DNA from: Rhipicephalus microplus
Lineage: Eukaryota; Arthropoda; Arachnida; Ixodida; Ixodidae
Length of the DNA: 64,000 nt
Assembly (NCBI RefSeq): GCF_043290135.1
Contig: NC_134703.1
Span: 114,863,005 to 114,927,004, forward strand
Direction: 5' to 3'
The notes beneath the pieces were generated by a model. The model did no database searches and was not told where the DNA came from. It saw nothing but the letters and a program-made list of their open reading frames with translations. Each line of letters begins with the position of its first letter. Position 1 is the first letter of the stretch. Below, piece by piece: positions 12,601 through 23,255 of the stretch. The translations under genes were made by a program, and so were the position numbers.

Positions 12601-13785
12601 CCCCGAGCTGCGACCCTGGGAACATTACATTGAAGACGGCCTGCGGGCTCTGGCAGACCAGGAGTCAGATTTTGCACGACCCCCAGAGTCCTCAGACCGC
12701 TTGTACATGTCCATCGGAGCGAAGGACCTCATCGAAGTGGCTCACCCAGCTCCTCCACCAGGAGCATCCGACCACAGGTGAGTGCATGTGAATGTTTAAG
12801 AAAACACTCGTGTAAATGTTGTATCACTTTATAAGAGATATGCACTGGGTAGGAATTCTCGTCCTTTGTACGAAGCGTCTCAAGCAGGGTACCACGTTTG
12901 CATTTTCATATCAACCTTGTTTTCTAGGTATGAGGGACACCCACTGGTGTCTTTTATGCCCATTTGTTCTTTACATTGGTGTCTCTTATGAAGGTTTTCA
13001 ACCGTACTTGGTACTGCACTAGTCATAGGACTGTTCAATCAAGAAATGCTGTCCTTGAGTCAGCGTGAGACGGCTGGTGTACACACCTGCCTATGGGGGC
13101 TTGAGAAAAAAGTGACACGGATGAAATACAGTTTCATCTCAGCTTTTCTCCCACTGCTGAATGTGTTCTTGAAACACTTAAGCAGTATAGAGGTAGGAAG
13201 TAACATCAAGAGTAAGGGGGGAGCTTGAAGTGAACAATACAAAATTATCTGCAGAAATTGAGAGATATGAACCTTATACCATGAACCTTAACTGATTGTC
13301 ACTACTACCTTTGTGAATTAGACATTTAAAACTCTAGAACTCCAGAGTGCTCACTCACTGCAGTTGTTTTTTATTATCAAAGGCATGAAATAACACGCGA
13401 CTGCATCAGTCACACACTACCAATGTTATCTACTGTCTCAGTGAATTCACTCAGAGGACGTTTGGTGGGTTTCTGCGGCAGACTTCCAGGGCGGCCAGTG
13501 GTGCACTTTGGCAGCGTGGCCTCGGGGCTGGGCATCGTAGTGCGAGACGACACCCGTCGGCACGCGCTGGCTGAGGAGTACGGCGTGCGAGCGTTTGATA
13601 CAGGCTTCGACACCGTTGTCGAGTCTATCTACGGCAACCGCAAGGACCACTATGCCTTCATTCGTGGCATCGCCGACTACAAGGACGGCAGCAAGGGCCG
13701 CGAGTGGCAGCCATACGCAGCGCTTGCGGCGGCCGCTTTCATGAAGGCCGTTGTCTGTGCCCTTGATCCCTCCGAGGAGGACTGA
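3576..13785 (+). CDS. Winged-helix / nucleoside-phosphorylase-like protein, 7 coding exons, 428 aa
   Basis: Spliced gene: join 3576-3655, 4245-4360, 6632-6775, 7230-7355, 8740-9034, 12556-12777, 13482-13785. The joined length is 1287 nt (428 codons plus TGA) and every junction keeps frame. Residues 1-65 look like a winged helix (VLEIIESAYPNPVSIADL, then VHLHLRELLSKNLIKEM). Residues about 82-420 resemble the PNP/UDP and MTA/SAH phosphorylase fold: TIAIITAQYCEKLAVDVMI, YTLGNIGAHRVV at 119-130, IIAAGNTTT, FLVGVGGGVPH at 165-175, VRLGDVVVS, then FGSVASGLGIVVRDD at 337-351 and FIRGIADYKDG at 387-397. The Asp of the IADY segment is kept. The segment where active enzymes usually have a DMEA-like glutamate reads FDTGFDTVVE (366-375), so catalysis is uncertain. 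Exon 5 adds an Asn/Gly/Thr-rich loop. Upstream of the ATG the frame stays open behind a possible acceptor (3541-3543), so a further 5' exon may exist. Domain names are from recognition, without a search. Confidence 0.85.
4245..4360 (+). CDS. Exon 2 of the same gene, ends at a GC donor
   Basis: The acceptor GTAG ends at 4244. The first base completes Lys27, then NTSRAPEEVHLHLRELLSKN follows. No GT donor fits the end. GCAAGT at 4361-4366 matches the classic GC-AG donor consensus and leaves one base, which joins exon 3 in frame to give Glu66. Confidence 0.8.
4615..4760. repeat. ATTCC-rich degenerate repeat, first cluster
   Basis: Repeated ATTCC and GGAAT words, partly palindromic, in intron 2. 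A second cluster of the same character lies at 5990-6130. Confidence 0.45.
5783..5915 (+). pseudogene. Duplicated intron 2 end plus the first 18 bp of exon 3
   Basis: This 133-bp block aligns without gaps to 6517-6649, with about six mismatches by eye. It carries the branch/pyrimidine region, the same GCAATGCAG acceptor and the first 18 exon bases. It then diverges; reading on in frame gives a few Gly-rich codons and a stop near 5936-5940. It can only act as a decoy acceptor or poison exon. Confidence 0.85.
5990..6130. repeat. ATTCC-rich degenerate repeat, second cluster
   Basis: Many ATTCC, CATTCC and GATTCC words between the two exon-3 acceptor copies. Same style as 4615-4760; possibly the two ends of one old element. 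Confidence 0.4.
6321..6488. mobile_element. MITE-like element with CCAGTGGC termini
   Basis: Begins CCAGTGGCGTAGTCATGA and ends so that its reverse complement is CCAGTGGCATAGCCAGAA. Contains a C14-type tract and no ORF. It lies in intron 2 just upstream of exon 3. Confidence 0.6.
6632..6775 (+). CDS. Exon 3 of the same gene, start of the phosphorylase-like domain
   Basis: The acceptor TTGCAATGCAG ends at 6631 and the donor GAAG|GTATTG starts at 6776. It encodes VKMVRQMPTVHGSQQPTIAI and on to YKTE. The acceptor plus the first 18 exon bases are duplicated at 5783-5915. Confidence 0.88.
7230..7355 (+). CDS. Exon 4 of the same gene
   Basis: The acceptor CTCGTGCAG ends at 7229 after a pyrimidine tract, and the donor is G|GTATGG at 7356. 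It encodes ESNVYTLGNIGAHRVVSTKL and the IIAAGNTTTRLLG segment, typical of the central sheet of phosphorylase-fold proteins. Confidence 0.88.
7656..7825 (+). mobile_element. Penelope-like element terminus, foldback form
   Basis: The right arm (about 7770-7825, starting AATAAAATCAGTTGGTAGTG) and the left arm (about 7656-7715) are imperfect inverted copies. The AATAAA-TCAGTTGG-AGTGAGCG string also ends the Penelope-like fragment at 61255, so I read this as a remnant of Penelope-like terminal repeats. It is abutted by the SINE starting at 7826 and lies in intron 4. Confidence 0.6.
7826..8062 (+). mobile_element. tRNA-derived SINE, near full length
   Basis: The head GCCGTGGTGGTCTAGTGGCT carries an A-box-like motif, followed by a degenerate B box. 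The body includes GGAGGCGGAAATGTTGTAGG and the tail region ends CCCCACATATCAATTCATC. Same family as 26547, 54316 and 57644. Lies in intron 4 in sense orientation. Confidence 0.85.
8740..9034 (+). CDS. Exon 5 of the same gene
   Basis: The acceptor TTGCATTGCAG ends at 8739 and the donor AG|GTAGCC starts at 9035. It encodes VDYVFLVGVGGGVPHYTDHT, VRLGDVVVS and then a loop rich in Thr, Asn and Gly (about residues 195-210). The loop is probably a lineage-specific insertion in the fold. Confidence 0.88.
10576..10735 (-). mobile_element. Old tRNA-SINE fragment, 3' part only
   Basis: The reverse complement shows the SINE body (GTGGTCGAAATTTCTGGAGC) and a tail close to ATGTTGTGGTTTTGAGAC. The tRNA-like head is missing. 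Diverged, in intron 5. Confidence 0.65.
10862..11742 (-). pseudogene. LINE reverse-transcriptase C-terminal fragment (dead)
   Basis: The minus strand encodes the C-terminal part of a non-LTR retrotransposon ORF2. Reading from 11742 down: YRHLGIHITNDLSWK, a stop, SLGYSKRNFSFALVQLK, another stop, then an open 142-codon stretch (11103-11531) with SIWDPHQVTLINEIELVQNR and SLFHKI. Two in-frame stops and loss of the catalytic part show it is a 5'-truncated relic. The 3' UTR contains a GGGTACA motif also seen in the LINE at 48428, so the two are related. Confidence 0.85.
12180..12360 (+). repeat. Dispersed repeat copy, GGAAAGGCAG family
   Basis: The order is an AGAG-rich stretch, GAGGAAAGGCAGTGATGTTAAG, then TACTACCCTGCAGAGAGGAAAGGGATGG. 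This parallels 46190-46345 and the minus-strand copy at 28300-28400. No ORF; probably a LINE or SINE 3' tail. Confidence 0.5.
12556..12777 (+). CDS. Exon 6 of the same gene
   Basis: The acceptor TGCTGTGCAG ends at 12555 and the donor AG|GTGAGT starts at 12778. It encodes LQELAEKMWQQGSADPELRP, then EHYIEDGLRAL and a Pro-rich stretch before the last exon. Confidence 0.88.
13482..13785 (+). CDS. Exon 7 (last coding exon) of the same gene
   Basis: The acceptor TTCTGCGGCAG ends at 13481 and the stop TGA is at 13783-13785. Encodes the C-terminal phosphorylase-like segment with GSVASGLGIVVRDD and FIRGIADYKDG, followed by an Ala-rich helix and an acidic tail. This exon has higher GC and a more coding-like third position than its surroundings. 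Confidence 0.9.
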
Positions 13786-14671
13786 GTGCTGCCCTCTTCA
13801 CGGTGCATATTCTCCTTGATTTTTAAAGGTTTCTCTGATCGCATTCTCACACTGCAACTGTTTTGTGACAATAAGTGAAGCAACTTGCCGCTTTGCACCC
13901 TAACATTGTTGGAGCGCTCTTGCTAGAGGGAAGTACACGAAAAAAGAGGGAATTTGGGCTCTTTTCACAGTTTAAATTTCAATAGCATGTCTTGGTGTGA
14001 AACATTGGCTATTTGTGAATTGGCAAAGTACAGCTCAGTAGTTATATCTATTCCCTCCACTAGATGGATTGAGCAGTTCGTGAGCAGCACACTTATGTGT
14101 ATTAAGCTTTTGTTGTAGAACAGGATTTCATTGCACTATAGAACTTTTAAAATGTTGCAGTCAAGTGTGTACATCTACATTAGACCTTACACCAAACACT
14201 ATATGACCCTTTGTATTAAATATTTTACATAGACTGCCCCTGATATGTAATGTGAATACAAAAGAAAAGTAAGATGTTCCATTTTACTTGCTAAAAATCT
14301 GTTACCATTGGGCGTACATGCATGGCAGTAGCACATACCAGATCTCGGCCATTCGGTTGCACATCTTATATATGGCACTTTGTAAGTGCAGGTTTGACGC
14401 AGAGCAGACGCACACTCTCTGTGATTGACTACCGTGCAGTGTGCCTATATTCCTTGCACTGTCGCTCCTCTATGTCGTTTGCCAACATAACCGGTGGCGC
14501 ACAAAACTTCATGAGTAGACTCATACGTGCGAGTCAAATGCCCTCTGCAAGATGGAATATCTCATGTGGGAAGAAGGGAGTAAACTACTCTGACACTCTG
14601 AGAACAGAGTGAAGGTTTCGTGCAATCGAATGCACTGCCTGCTTTTGTACAAAGGCAACCACCACGATTTT

Positions 14672-14677
14672 AATAAA
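14672..14677 (+). terminator. Candidate polyadenylation signal AATAAA (proximal)
   Basis: Canonical hexamer 887 bp after the stop codon, followed by a moderately GT-rich stretch. Plausible proximal end of the mRNA. Confidence 0.45.
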
Positions 14678-17141
14678 GTGTCAGCATTTTAGCTACCTGA
14701 CGAGGAGACCTTCTTGGGAAGTTTTTGAGCACATCTGTTGGCAACATGTAGTGACGGTCCTAGCAAATAGTATACTTCATTTCGTAACACAATACCTAAC
14801 AGACAGCATACAGTGGTTAACCAGTGTGTAGGGGTACAAGGCACTAGCCTATATTGATCATCTAAAGCTAAGATACTTTTTCAGGTTGAATGCCTCACGT
14901 AGCTGAGTATAGTAAAGGCAGTTGTTCACTTTTGGCTTGACATTGTCCAACGTTATTGCAGCCTATATTTTTTACTATGTATGTATACAGAATTTTGGTG
15001 GGAAAGCAAAAAAGTTTTGCTTCATTGCTCTAAAATTTGTAGTACTTGACGAAGTGATCTCACTTGAGGCATTGTGTGCAAGAGGCCAGATTAATTTGTA
15101 GTAGCTGCTCCGAAATGTAGCCAATAGTTTCTTAGCAATTCCCTAAATCACTGACCCTTGGTAACTCTTGGACACCACAAGCGTTTTATTGCACCATGCA
15201 CACATGACGTAAACATTCGTGTTGTTTCAAATCATATCGTTCAACAAACTTTATAACTCAAGGTCATGTTTAGTTTTGTAGGCTAAATGTGTTTCGTAGT
15301 GTTCACAAATCATTACAGCAGTCCTTCTCTGCTTGTAGCATTCATTGTACACCACTTGTAGCGTATGCAAATGCTAAGTGAGCATACAACTTGCTCATTG
15401 GAAGATTAAGCAAGGGCTTTGACATTTTATGTACGGCTGCAGTATCAAACAAAAACTTCATAGGCATTTTGTCAGTTTTGAAGACTACGGCACAATTTCA
15501 GTCTCTTAGGGAAGCTTTAGCACTAGCATGCACTTTACCTATATGTCTCGAGATGGTTGCAGTGTATGAATGCAAACTTGTGAATAACTCTCCAAAACAG
15601 ACTCAACCTAGAGGGGAAAAAAGTCATTTGAAGCACTGAGGTGTCTCTGAGCTGTATTTTACTTCTGAATTCTGTTCATTTTGCATGGGACCTGTTTGGA
15701 GATAGGCAGCATGCCATGTGGACAGGCACTAGTCTGCTATGCATCTGCGTGATTATTTTGGTGAATATGCTGCTTGCATGCTTTTCTTTGTGTGTGTTTG
15801 TGGTCTAGATCTCTGTTTATGAAGCTTCAAGCCAAATAATGCTCTTTGTGGGCTCAGCCTGAAGGTCACCATGGCAGATGGAATCAGCATAGATAATGCA
15901 TTAAGGCAAACTACAGTTTGCTTGGGCTCAAGCTACTGAGTTGGTCTGACATTGTCTGATTGCTAAGTTTTACTTGTCTTGCCATCATCGCGCAAGGAAG
16001 AAACTCGCAGGGTCCTTTCTTTTTTTGTAAATTCAACTTTATTTATAACGAAGTCACATGTGACGAATAGTAACTTTGTTACATGTCCAGTCTTTCTTAT
16101 TGGTGAATATTCGCTGCAGGTAAATTTTGGATTTACTTCGTGGCATTTGGTAATGTTTGTTATTTTGATGCTCAGCTACCGACGATTCTGAAAGTATCGT
16201 TTCATGGAAAAGCGCTTGGAAAAATGGGTTATTTTTGTCTCTTCTTACCTTAGTGCCAGGAGCTCAGTGAACGCACGATTTACCGACGGGCAACCCATGT
16301 GCTGCAGGAAATTATGGTGCAGTTGGTACCTGATACAACAGGAGACAAGCTGTTTGAACAGTATCATCAGACAAATGCACACAAACTCTTAAAAGAGCAT
16401 GTTCATGCAACTTCAGCCTATTACATTATTACCTCATGATAAAACCTGCTTGAATTGACGTCAACAAGTGGTTACTGTATCTACTCAACTCCAATGAGCA
16501 CCCTTTATTTTCTCCAGGCATATTTTAAGAAATAACTTGTGTACATGTTGTATTCAAGTATAAATAGGGGGTTATAATATTGTGACAGGCTACAGTCAAT
16601 CACAGGCAATCTAATGTACAAGCCATTTCACAGTGTTATTCTTAAACCTGTCGAACTTGCTGTGTTGTTACGTTCACGGTCTTATTGCCTCTCATCAACC
16701 CACAGAGCAGCCATGCCTCTTCAGGTTGGCTCTAAATGTCAATGTCACAGTATTCAACAGTATTGTGGAATTTCGAGATGTCCTCACTCTGAACCTAGAA
16801 CTATGCGTAACGCACAGCCTGGCGAGCCGTGGTGATGAAATCGGCAGTACATAATGAGCATCTTTGGTCATGACATCTCCCATTTCTTTTCATTAGGCAA
16901 AAGCGTCGGTGATCTTCAAACACCCAAGTTTGTATATGGCTCATTCTGATGACGAAAGTGATTGGAAGTGCCAGCATTACTGAGCTTCAACTTGGTAAAT
17001 CTTGAAGCTGAACGGAATGAATACTGAGGCTTTGATCTTTGTCATTTTGAATATTGTCTCTCTTTTTCTCTTTTTTGTGCTTTTAGCAGGCAGTGTCTGC
17101 GGTGCAGGGGTTAAAAATGACAGCTTATACAGCGTGTCACC

Positions 17142-17147
17142 AATAAA
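17142..17147 (+). terminator. Candidate polyadenylation signal AATAAA
   Basis: Canonical hexamer within CACCAATAAAAGCCGTGTAA. Context is weaker than at 22015. Confidence 0.3.
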
Positions 17148-20100
17148 AGCCGTGTAACTTCACACTTCCTTCGCAATTATGCTGGTTCACTCTGCAATGT
17201 GTTTAAAAGAAATGAAGTTTTTGAAATATTCTGAAAGGGGCCAACGAGAGAATAGTTTCTTGGGCCATCAATACTCGTAAATGGGCATGTGACAGCAAAA
17301 GTGAGTGATGCCCAGTCCCATGGTGGCTAGGATGCAATAATGTTTCTTTTTTTTCCTATCCAGTCGGAGCAAATAACTTTCCCTGGCATTTAAAAAAGAA
17401 ATTACTGATTTGTGAAATGTCAGAAGCATTCTGTTTATCAGTTATTGAAGTTTGAAAATTGAATGCACATAGCACTGCAGTTGAAGCATTGAGTATGCAC
17501 AGTGATCCGGACGTTAATAGAATTCTCGCTTGACATTCGCTGCTTTTGGCACTTTTAAGTGGTACCCCTCGCATGTCTCTGCTGTCTTCATTTTCAAGGT
17601 GTTAGAGGATCAGCTTGGATATATGTTGAACAGTCAATGCAAACAACTTTTAGCGAAGCCGATATCAACATACAGAGCATCTTATTTATAGAGTGTAACT
17701 GAGCACTTTACATACAGGTTGGAGCTGAGCTGCAGTTAGCTGGGTCATGAAAGTTAAGAGCGAAGAACAAAGGGGCACCGTTGTTCTTGTTGTACCTGCA
17801 GAGCAATATATGACATTTACGTGTTGTGCATTCAGGGCAGGGAATGTGGAATCCACGCTTGTATGCTTGAGCTTCGATATAAGTACTATCATGCTCTCTC
17901 GCTAAACTAGCAGTTTGGTTTGCCACTGGCACTGGTTTGCTCTGTCCTCGCATTGAGAAAGCATCATCGTGCGAGATTTCTGCAGTTGCAGTAGCCATCT
18001 TTATAGCAACGACACCTTTGGCCGCAGCAACTGTGAAAGTGTGTCCATGTCTCAATGTACATACAAACTGTAGTTGCTGCACTTTTCAAGTTCACAACCG
18101 CAGATGACTTGGTTTGCTTTGTAACCGCTAGAGGAGCATTGTTGCAGGAGTGTATAGACTTTTATTTGCAGGATTCATTTCTGTTTTTTTTTTACTCTGC
18201 TGTGCTACTGTCGTCTTCTCTTGTTTGGGACCACTCTCTCACCTCGTCATGTTAAGTGGAACTGTTTTGTGTTGGTCAAATATCTATTCTCAAGGTTATG
18301 TTCCCATGTGTGTCACAAAAAGAGTATCTAATGCGAAAATCAGGCTGTAAGGGTATTCATCATTGCAATCTTTAACTAGGGGACATTAGAGTTGAAGCAC
18401 TAAACTTGCTTAAAATACGGAATGCGGTCTTAAAAACCTTTTTTGTACTTCGGTAGCAAAGGAGAAAGTTGATTATGAAAAGAGGAAATGCTGTCGCACT
18501 GTCTCAGTGGAGTGTCAATAGTTTCATTGTATCCTCACCTCATAAACACAGGAAAGACGTTTGGAAGCTACTCAGGCTTATTGTTACCTACATTTGAATG
18601 CAGCACAAAATATTTATGCTGTCGTAATTGTTAACCAATCATACAGTGACACTTTTGACGTCCACATCACCACAAAGAGACTGTAGTCAGTCGCCACCTT
18701 ATAATGCATTGGCTAGTACAACTTACAGAGAATTTGAATGGCCATGTCAGGCTCTTCTGTTTTTCTGGCCTCAAGCTGTAAGTACACTCATTTCAACTAG
18801 AGCATTTCTTGACCAGTTTGCACCAAGTCTTTAATTAAATGGTTATTGATTATTGCTAAAGACTATCAAGGTGGCATTGTCGTACATTATTTTTTTTTTC
18901 TTGACATACTTCCGGACTTATTTCGCTTGAAATAGCAGTATCTGACATAACCTAATGTTTTCTTTCAGTCTTTCTCTGAAGAGCTTTAGTCAAGGTGCAC
19001 TGCATTTACTCTGTAGATAAAGATAGATTAGTTCTTTGCAGTGAAAATTGTCTTTACGGCTTGGTTACAATGTCAGCACGAGCATTGGTGGTTTTGTAAA
19101 CGTGTGTTCCTGCGCCCTGCACTTTATGGTCAATATACATGCACAAAATTCGGTCTTTAAGGACTGAATTATTAGATCATGCAGAGAGAAATAATGTGCA
19201 GCCTTATATTTCTAATACCAGTGTATTTTAACTCACCAGTACCCAGTTTTTTTTTTCTGTGTTGTGATTTTAAAGGAAGGTTAGGCAAAGTTACAGCGTA
19301 AAGGTAATGCACTGCCTCCAACTTGTATTTCTGGGCACCCGGTTTGACGAAGGGGGCAACATTCACATCGATGATTGACAAAAGTCCCGTAACCGGTATT
19401 CAAGGAGTGACTAGCAATAACCGATGCTCGCAACAGGATGAGCAACCTGCCTGTAACCGCAACTAAATACCTTACGACCAGTGTTGTTCACATACGCTCA
19501 GCTCATGCCATTATGGTTGCATAAACAAGATCGGCATATTCTTCCGCCATGCTCCAGCATCTGCTGCTGATTAGTTGGGGGGTTTTATCACTAAAAGAGA
19601 GGCTTTATCAAATATGAAATTAAAAAGAAAAGCAAAGAGTTGCTTTGCTATCAGGAATGACCACCACTTACATCCAGTTTGGTCATGTGAGCTCTGTGAC
19701 TCATTGATGCAGATGTTGCCCGAAATAGGCAGACTGTTCTTTAACACGAGCTGCCAACAGTAGTTTTTTTTTTAGGTTCTGATGCCAGTTTTCTTTTTTC
19801 TGAATTTATTCGTGAGTACAAAATGTGCTTGTTCCCCCTGTCTACTGTATGGGTAGTGCTGAATTGATAACACACTGATGCACTTGGCATGGTATCTAAG
19901 GGAAGGCTCTGATTTTATTTTGCCTTCACGTGTGAGAGCGACGCGTCAGCATGTGCGTTAGCTGTGGTCTTACTGAGATTGATGACTCCCTTGCAATATG
20001 TAAATACGACTGGTCTCACTGTGCCAAAGGTGTAGATTTCGAGATTATATGTCTGCGTTGAAACACACGTTTCAGATGTGTAGTAGGCTGTACATGGTCT

Positions 20101-22014
20101 GCTAATCCCTGAACAATGATGAGCCTACAGCTGTGTTTGCCTGAGCTAGTTCTTAACATAAATGCTTTAGCAATGATGCAGCAAAAAACCAACTGGCAGC
20201 TAATGGCATGTATTTTTGCTGCATACATGACCTTGCTAATGCTTGTGGATTACTCATATATGCCAGGAATGCTTGATGCACTGTTGCATGGCCGGCATAG
20301 AATACGTAAATTGTGGTGCTTTGAGAAGAAGGTGAGATAGTTATTGCTTGCATGGTGCTCTTATCAGGAACTGTGAAGTTCGATGTGAAAATCGAAACCA
20401 AGCTCGAAAGTTGAGTTATGTGCTGTGCTAGAGAAAAAGGGTCTTTACTGACAGCTAATGCAAAAAGATTACCATCTTTTAATTGCAGCATTTATTTGTG
20501 TTGAAGAAATTTCAGTTTAAGTAGAATATGGTTATCATTGGCAGCTGATGAAAGCCATCTGCGCACTCTTGCCTAACTTGTGCTTTTGAGATGTAGTGTC
20601 ATTGCAGTGGACAGAATGTCCGAATTGCCATTGGAGCATTCCTAGACTAAAAGACGGGCAAGTTTATTTATATAAAGGAAGAATTATGTGATTAGGTATG
20701 ACATTCTTGTATAGTTGAGAGCACATACTAATTGTCTTTAATGTCTAGCAACTGTACCATTGTGCAGACCCATAAATTTTCTTCTCAACTCTCACCTACT
20801 GGGACATAGATTGGCAGCTTTATGCTTCTCTTACAGCATGTGTCAAGACTTATATTGTGACAAAGGCAAACAGAAAAATGTTTTGGCACACTTTGCATTG
20901 TTTGTTCAGTTCTGTGAAATTCTGTTCTTGATATCTTTGTATACTGTCTTTTTACTTGAGTTGCAATTGTAGTCAACTGCACATATCTTCTTTGTGATCT
21001 ATAAAGAATAGAAAGGAAACATGACTCGAACAGACACAGTGACATTATGGTGATTGAGTTTTTATGCAATTTCTTGCCTTCAATATTTAATTGCGGGAAG
21101 TACTCTTCATGCTCTCTGCATTTGTGTCTTGTCTTGCCTTTGAGAGCACTCACTAGAGCTCTGTATTGACTGCTGTTTATGCAGACTCCGAGGAAGACCA
21201 GCACCACAGTTGGTTATGTTGCGCACTGTGTTTTAAGCCATCGCTCTTAGTCAAACCAGAACTTTTGCTTGCCTTCACTTTGTAAACACAGTAGTGTGTG
21301 AAACATTCCTTACGTGTTAGTGGGAGTTCACACGGAAATACGAAGGTGTCCAGAATGTATATTAAACGAGCCATTGTATGACGTTGTAGGGTTGTTGTAG
21401 GATATACGCCTGTATATGTCCGACAGTTGTATCACGCAGGAATGTTCTTGTAGTGTAAGTTTTCCTCAGTCGTTAGAAGGGAAATTCTCACAGCAGAACT
21501 TCAATGTTGTTTTGAGACTGCTATAAACCCACCCTTGCTGCAGGCATTGAAAGATGCGTTTTTCACTAGCTGGAATAGGTAGCATATTCCGTAAATGTGC
21601 CCAGAACAAACATCACGTAGGCTTGATTGACAGTGTCTTCTCATGTCCGAGGAAAACTTGGAACCGAAGGAAGGAAAGCTTAACTGCAATTTAAATGCTC
21701 ATCTGCTCGTTAAGCCAAAAAAATAGAGTACATATAGGTAATAAAGATATATATATATTACTGCTATAGTGTGCGAGATGTGCTGGCATATGTGTAAGGC
21801 TGGCAAATCTCATTTGTTTTGGGAATGCATGGTTTTCTTCATGTGTGCTCTACGAACAAACTGACATATGACCACTCAATCTTATTTTTGTAAAAGTTGC
21901 TTGTTTTACTCGGGTTTTGTTGTGCGAACAAGACTCGAGTTGTGGCACTGCACGTGTCACAATTTTCGTTTACCTTTCCTGCCTCCTGTACTGCAAGTGC
22001 TCCTATAGAGATAG

Positions 22015-22020
22015 AATAAA
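22015..22020 (+). terminator. Candidate polyadenylation signal AATAAA (distal)
   Basis: The hexamer lies in AGAGATAGAATAAAGACG and is followed by a T/GT-rich downstream stretch at about 22050-22080. It coincides with the right edge of the repeat-poor domain. Confidence 0.4.
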
Positions 22021-23041
22021 GACGTTAATATATTCCCCGCGCAAATGACTCTCTCTGCTTTGTTCCTTCGTGTAGTTTGCTATGTCAGCCACGTTTGAAA
22101 TGTTTGAATTGTGGGTTAGTCTAGTGAATGACAAGTCAATGCTGTAGCCAATGACAAGTCAAGAGGAATTACAGGGTATCTCCCAGGGTAGCTGAAGTCG
22201 GGTAGCGTGGTGCACCTACCACTTATAAGGGGCACTTCAAAATACGTTTCCCCCCCAAATGTCATTTGAACGAGAAGGAGGACCCCAAGCTATTCAGAAA
22301 CAATGAGCACGTCATGGTTAGATACTTCACGTACTCGATATCAATTAAAGTGTGAGGATGAAGAAAACAGCTTTCTGCAAAAATGGGTAGTTTGAAAATG
22401 TCATCATGGTTACACTGACACCATGCAGAAAGTATACCTCCTCCTCGAGATCTCCACTTATTGTGTAAGTATGTGCCTCTTTCAAGATGTATTAGGACAT
22501 GTAGGCAGAGCTGAATGAATCGCGAAATTTTGGGTGCAAAGTGAATTTGCATATTGAAGAGCGAGATTGAACCGAATATTTTTTTAGTATTTCTAGAATA
22601 TTATTTGAATATTTTGAAGCGAAATTGCTGAAAGAAAGGTTGGAGAAGATTCCAAAGTGTATTCTTATGAGATAGCAACATGAACGTGTTTTGGTCAGGT
22701 TGATGAAGCGCTGGCAGGGTGGGGTTTCATGTCTGTCTTATCAGGAATGAGTAAATGCAGAAACTGAATTGTATTTATGTACATGATTTAGTGTAACTAC
22801 TAAAGTGCTGCCAACAGCACTTTACACATGAATGGCAAAAATGCTATTTACTCAGCCTCTTCTCCTAATTCAATTTCTGTGGAAACCCAACTGATGGGGC
22901 GGACAAGTGTGTGCTCCCTTCCAGTATGAAATTTCAAATGTGCCTCATAGACAGCAACATGTAAGAACATCTGAAAATTTGGATGCTAAAAATCTTAGGT
23001 GTCTGATTTTTCGGACTTCTTGGCCAACTTTCAGGTCCAAC

Positions 23042-23255
23042 AGACAGACAGAAGAAAAAACTTTATTAGCAAGTGTGTTTGGACCCCCCGCGGTCCCTGG
23101 GCCACCGGGCAGTCCCACACCATGCCTACACGGCCATGCCTCTCGCCACGATGACATTGGCTGCCCGAGTCATCACAGCAAGCTGCAACGCCGGGTCCCC
23201 AGACGAGATCAGGACCTCTCAGTCCTCCCAGCTTGAGATGGCAGGCTGTCCCTGC
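23042..23255 (-). pseudogene. LINE ORF2 C-terminal end and 3' tail
   Basis: The minus strand encodes SWED, a stop, then EVLISSGDPALQLAVMTRAA, VIVARGMAV and a TAG stop, followed by a short 3' UTR with AATAAAGTTTTTTC and a TCTG-type tail. This matches the usual end of a tick LINE (W-E-L-S-S-D-P-LQL-V-RA-). One internal stop; severely 5' truncated. Same family type as the LINE tail interrupted at 30187/35028. Confidence 0.7.

Larger units (their letters stand above)
13786..22040 (+). other. Repeat-poor, CpG-poor flank, possible long 3' UTR
   Basis: Starts at the stop codon of the phosphorylase-like gene. I see no convincing exon and no SINE, LINE or LTR here, in contrast with the rest of the window. 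Polyadenylation signals occur at 14672, 17142 and 22015. CpG frequency looks low throughout and rises sharply to the right of about 22-25 kb. A long 3' UTR or the flank of a transcribed domain would explain this. Confidence 0.4.

Noticed and set aside
17708..18082. 124-codon minus-strand frame with several Cys and His residues
   Set aside because: No recognised domain, no flanking splice sites and overlapping frames of similar quality; in an AT-rich non-coding stretch it is within chance.
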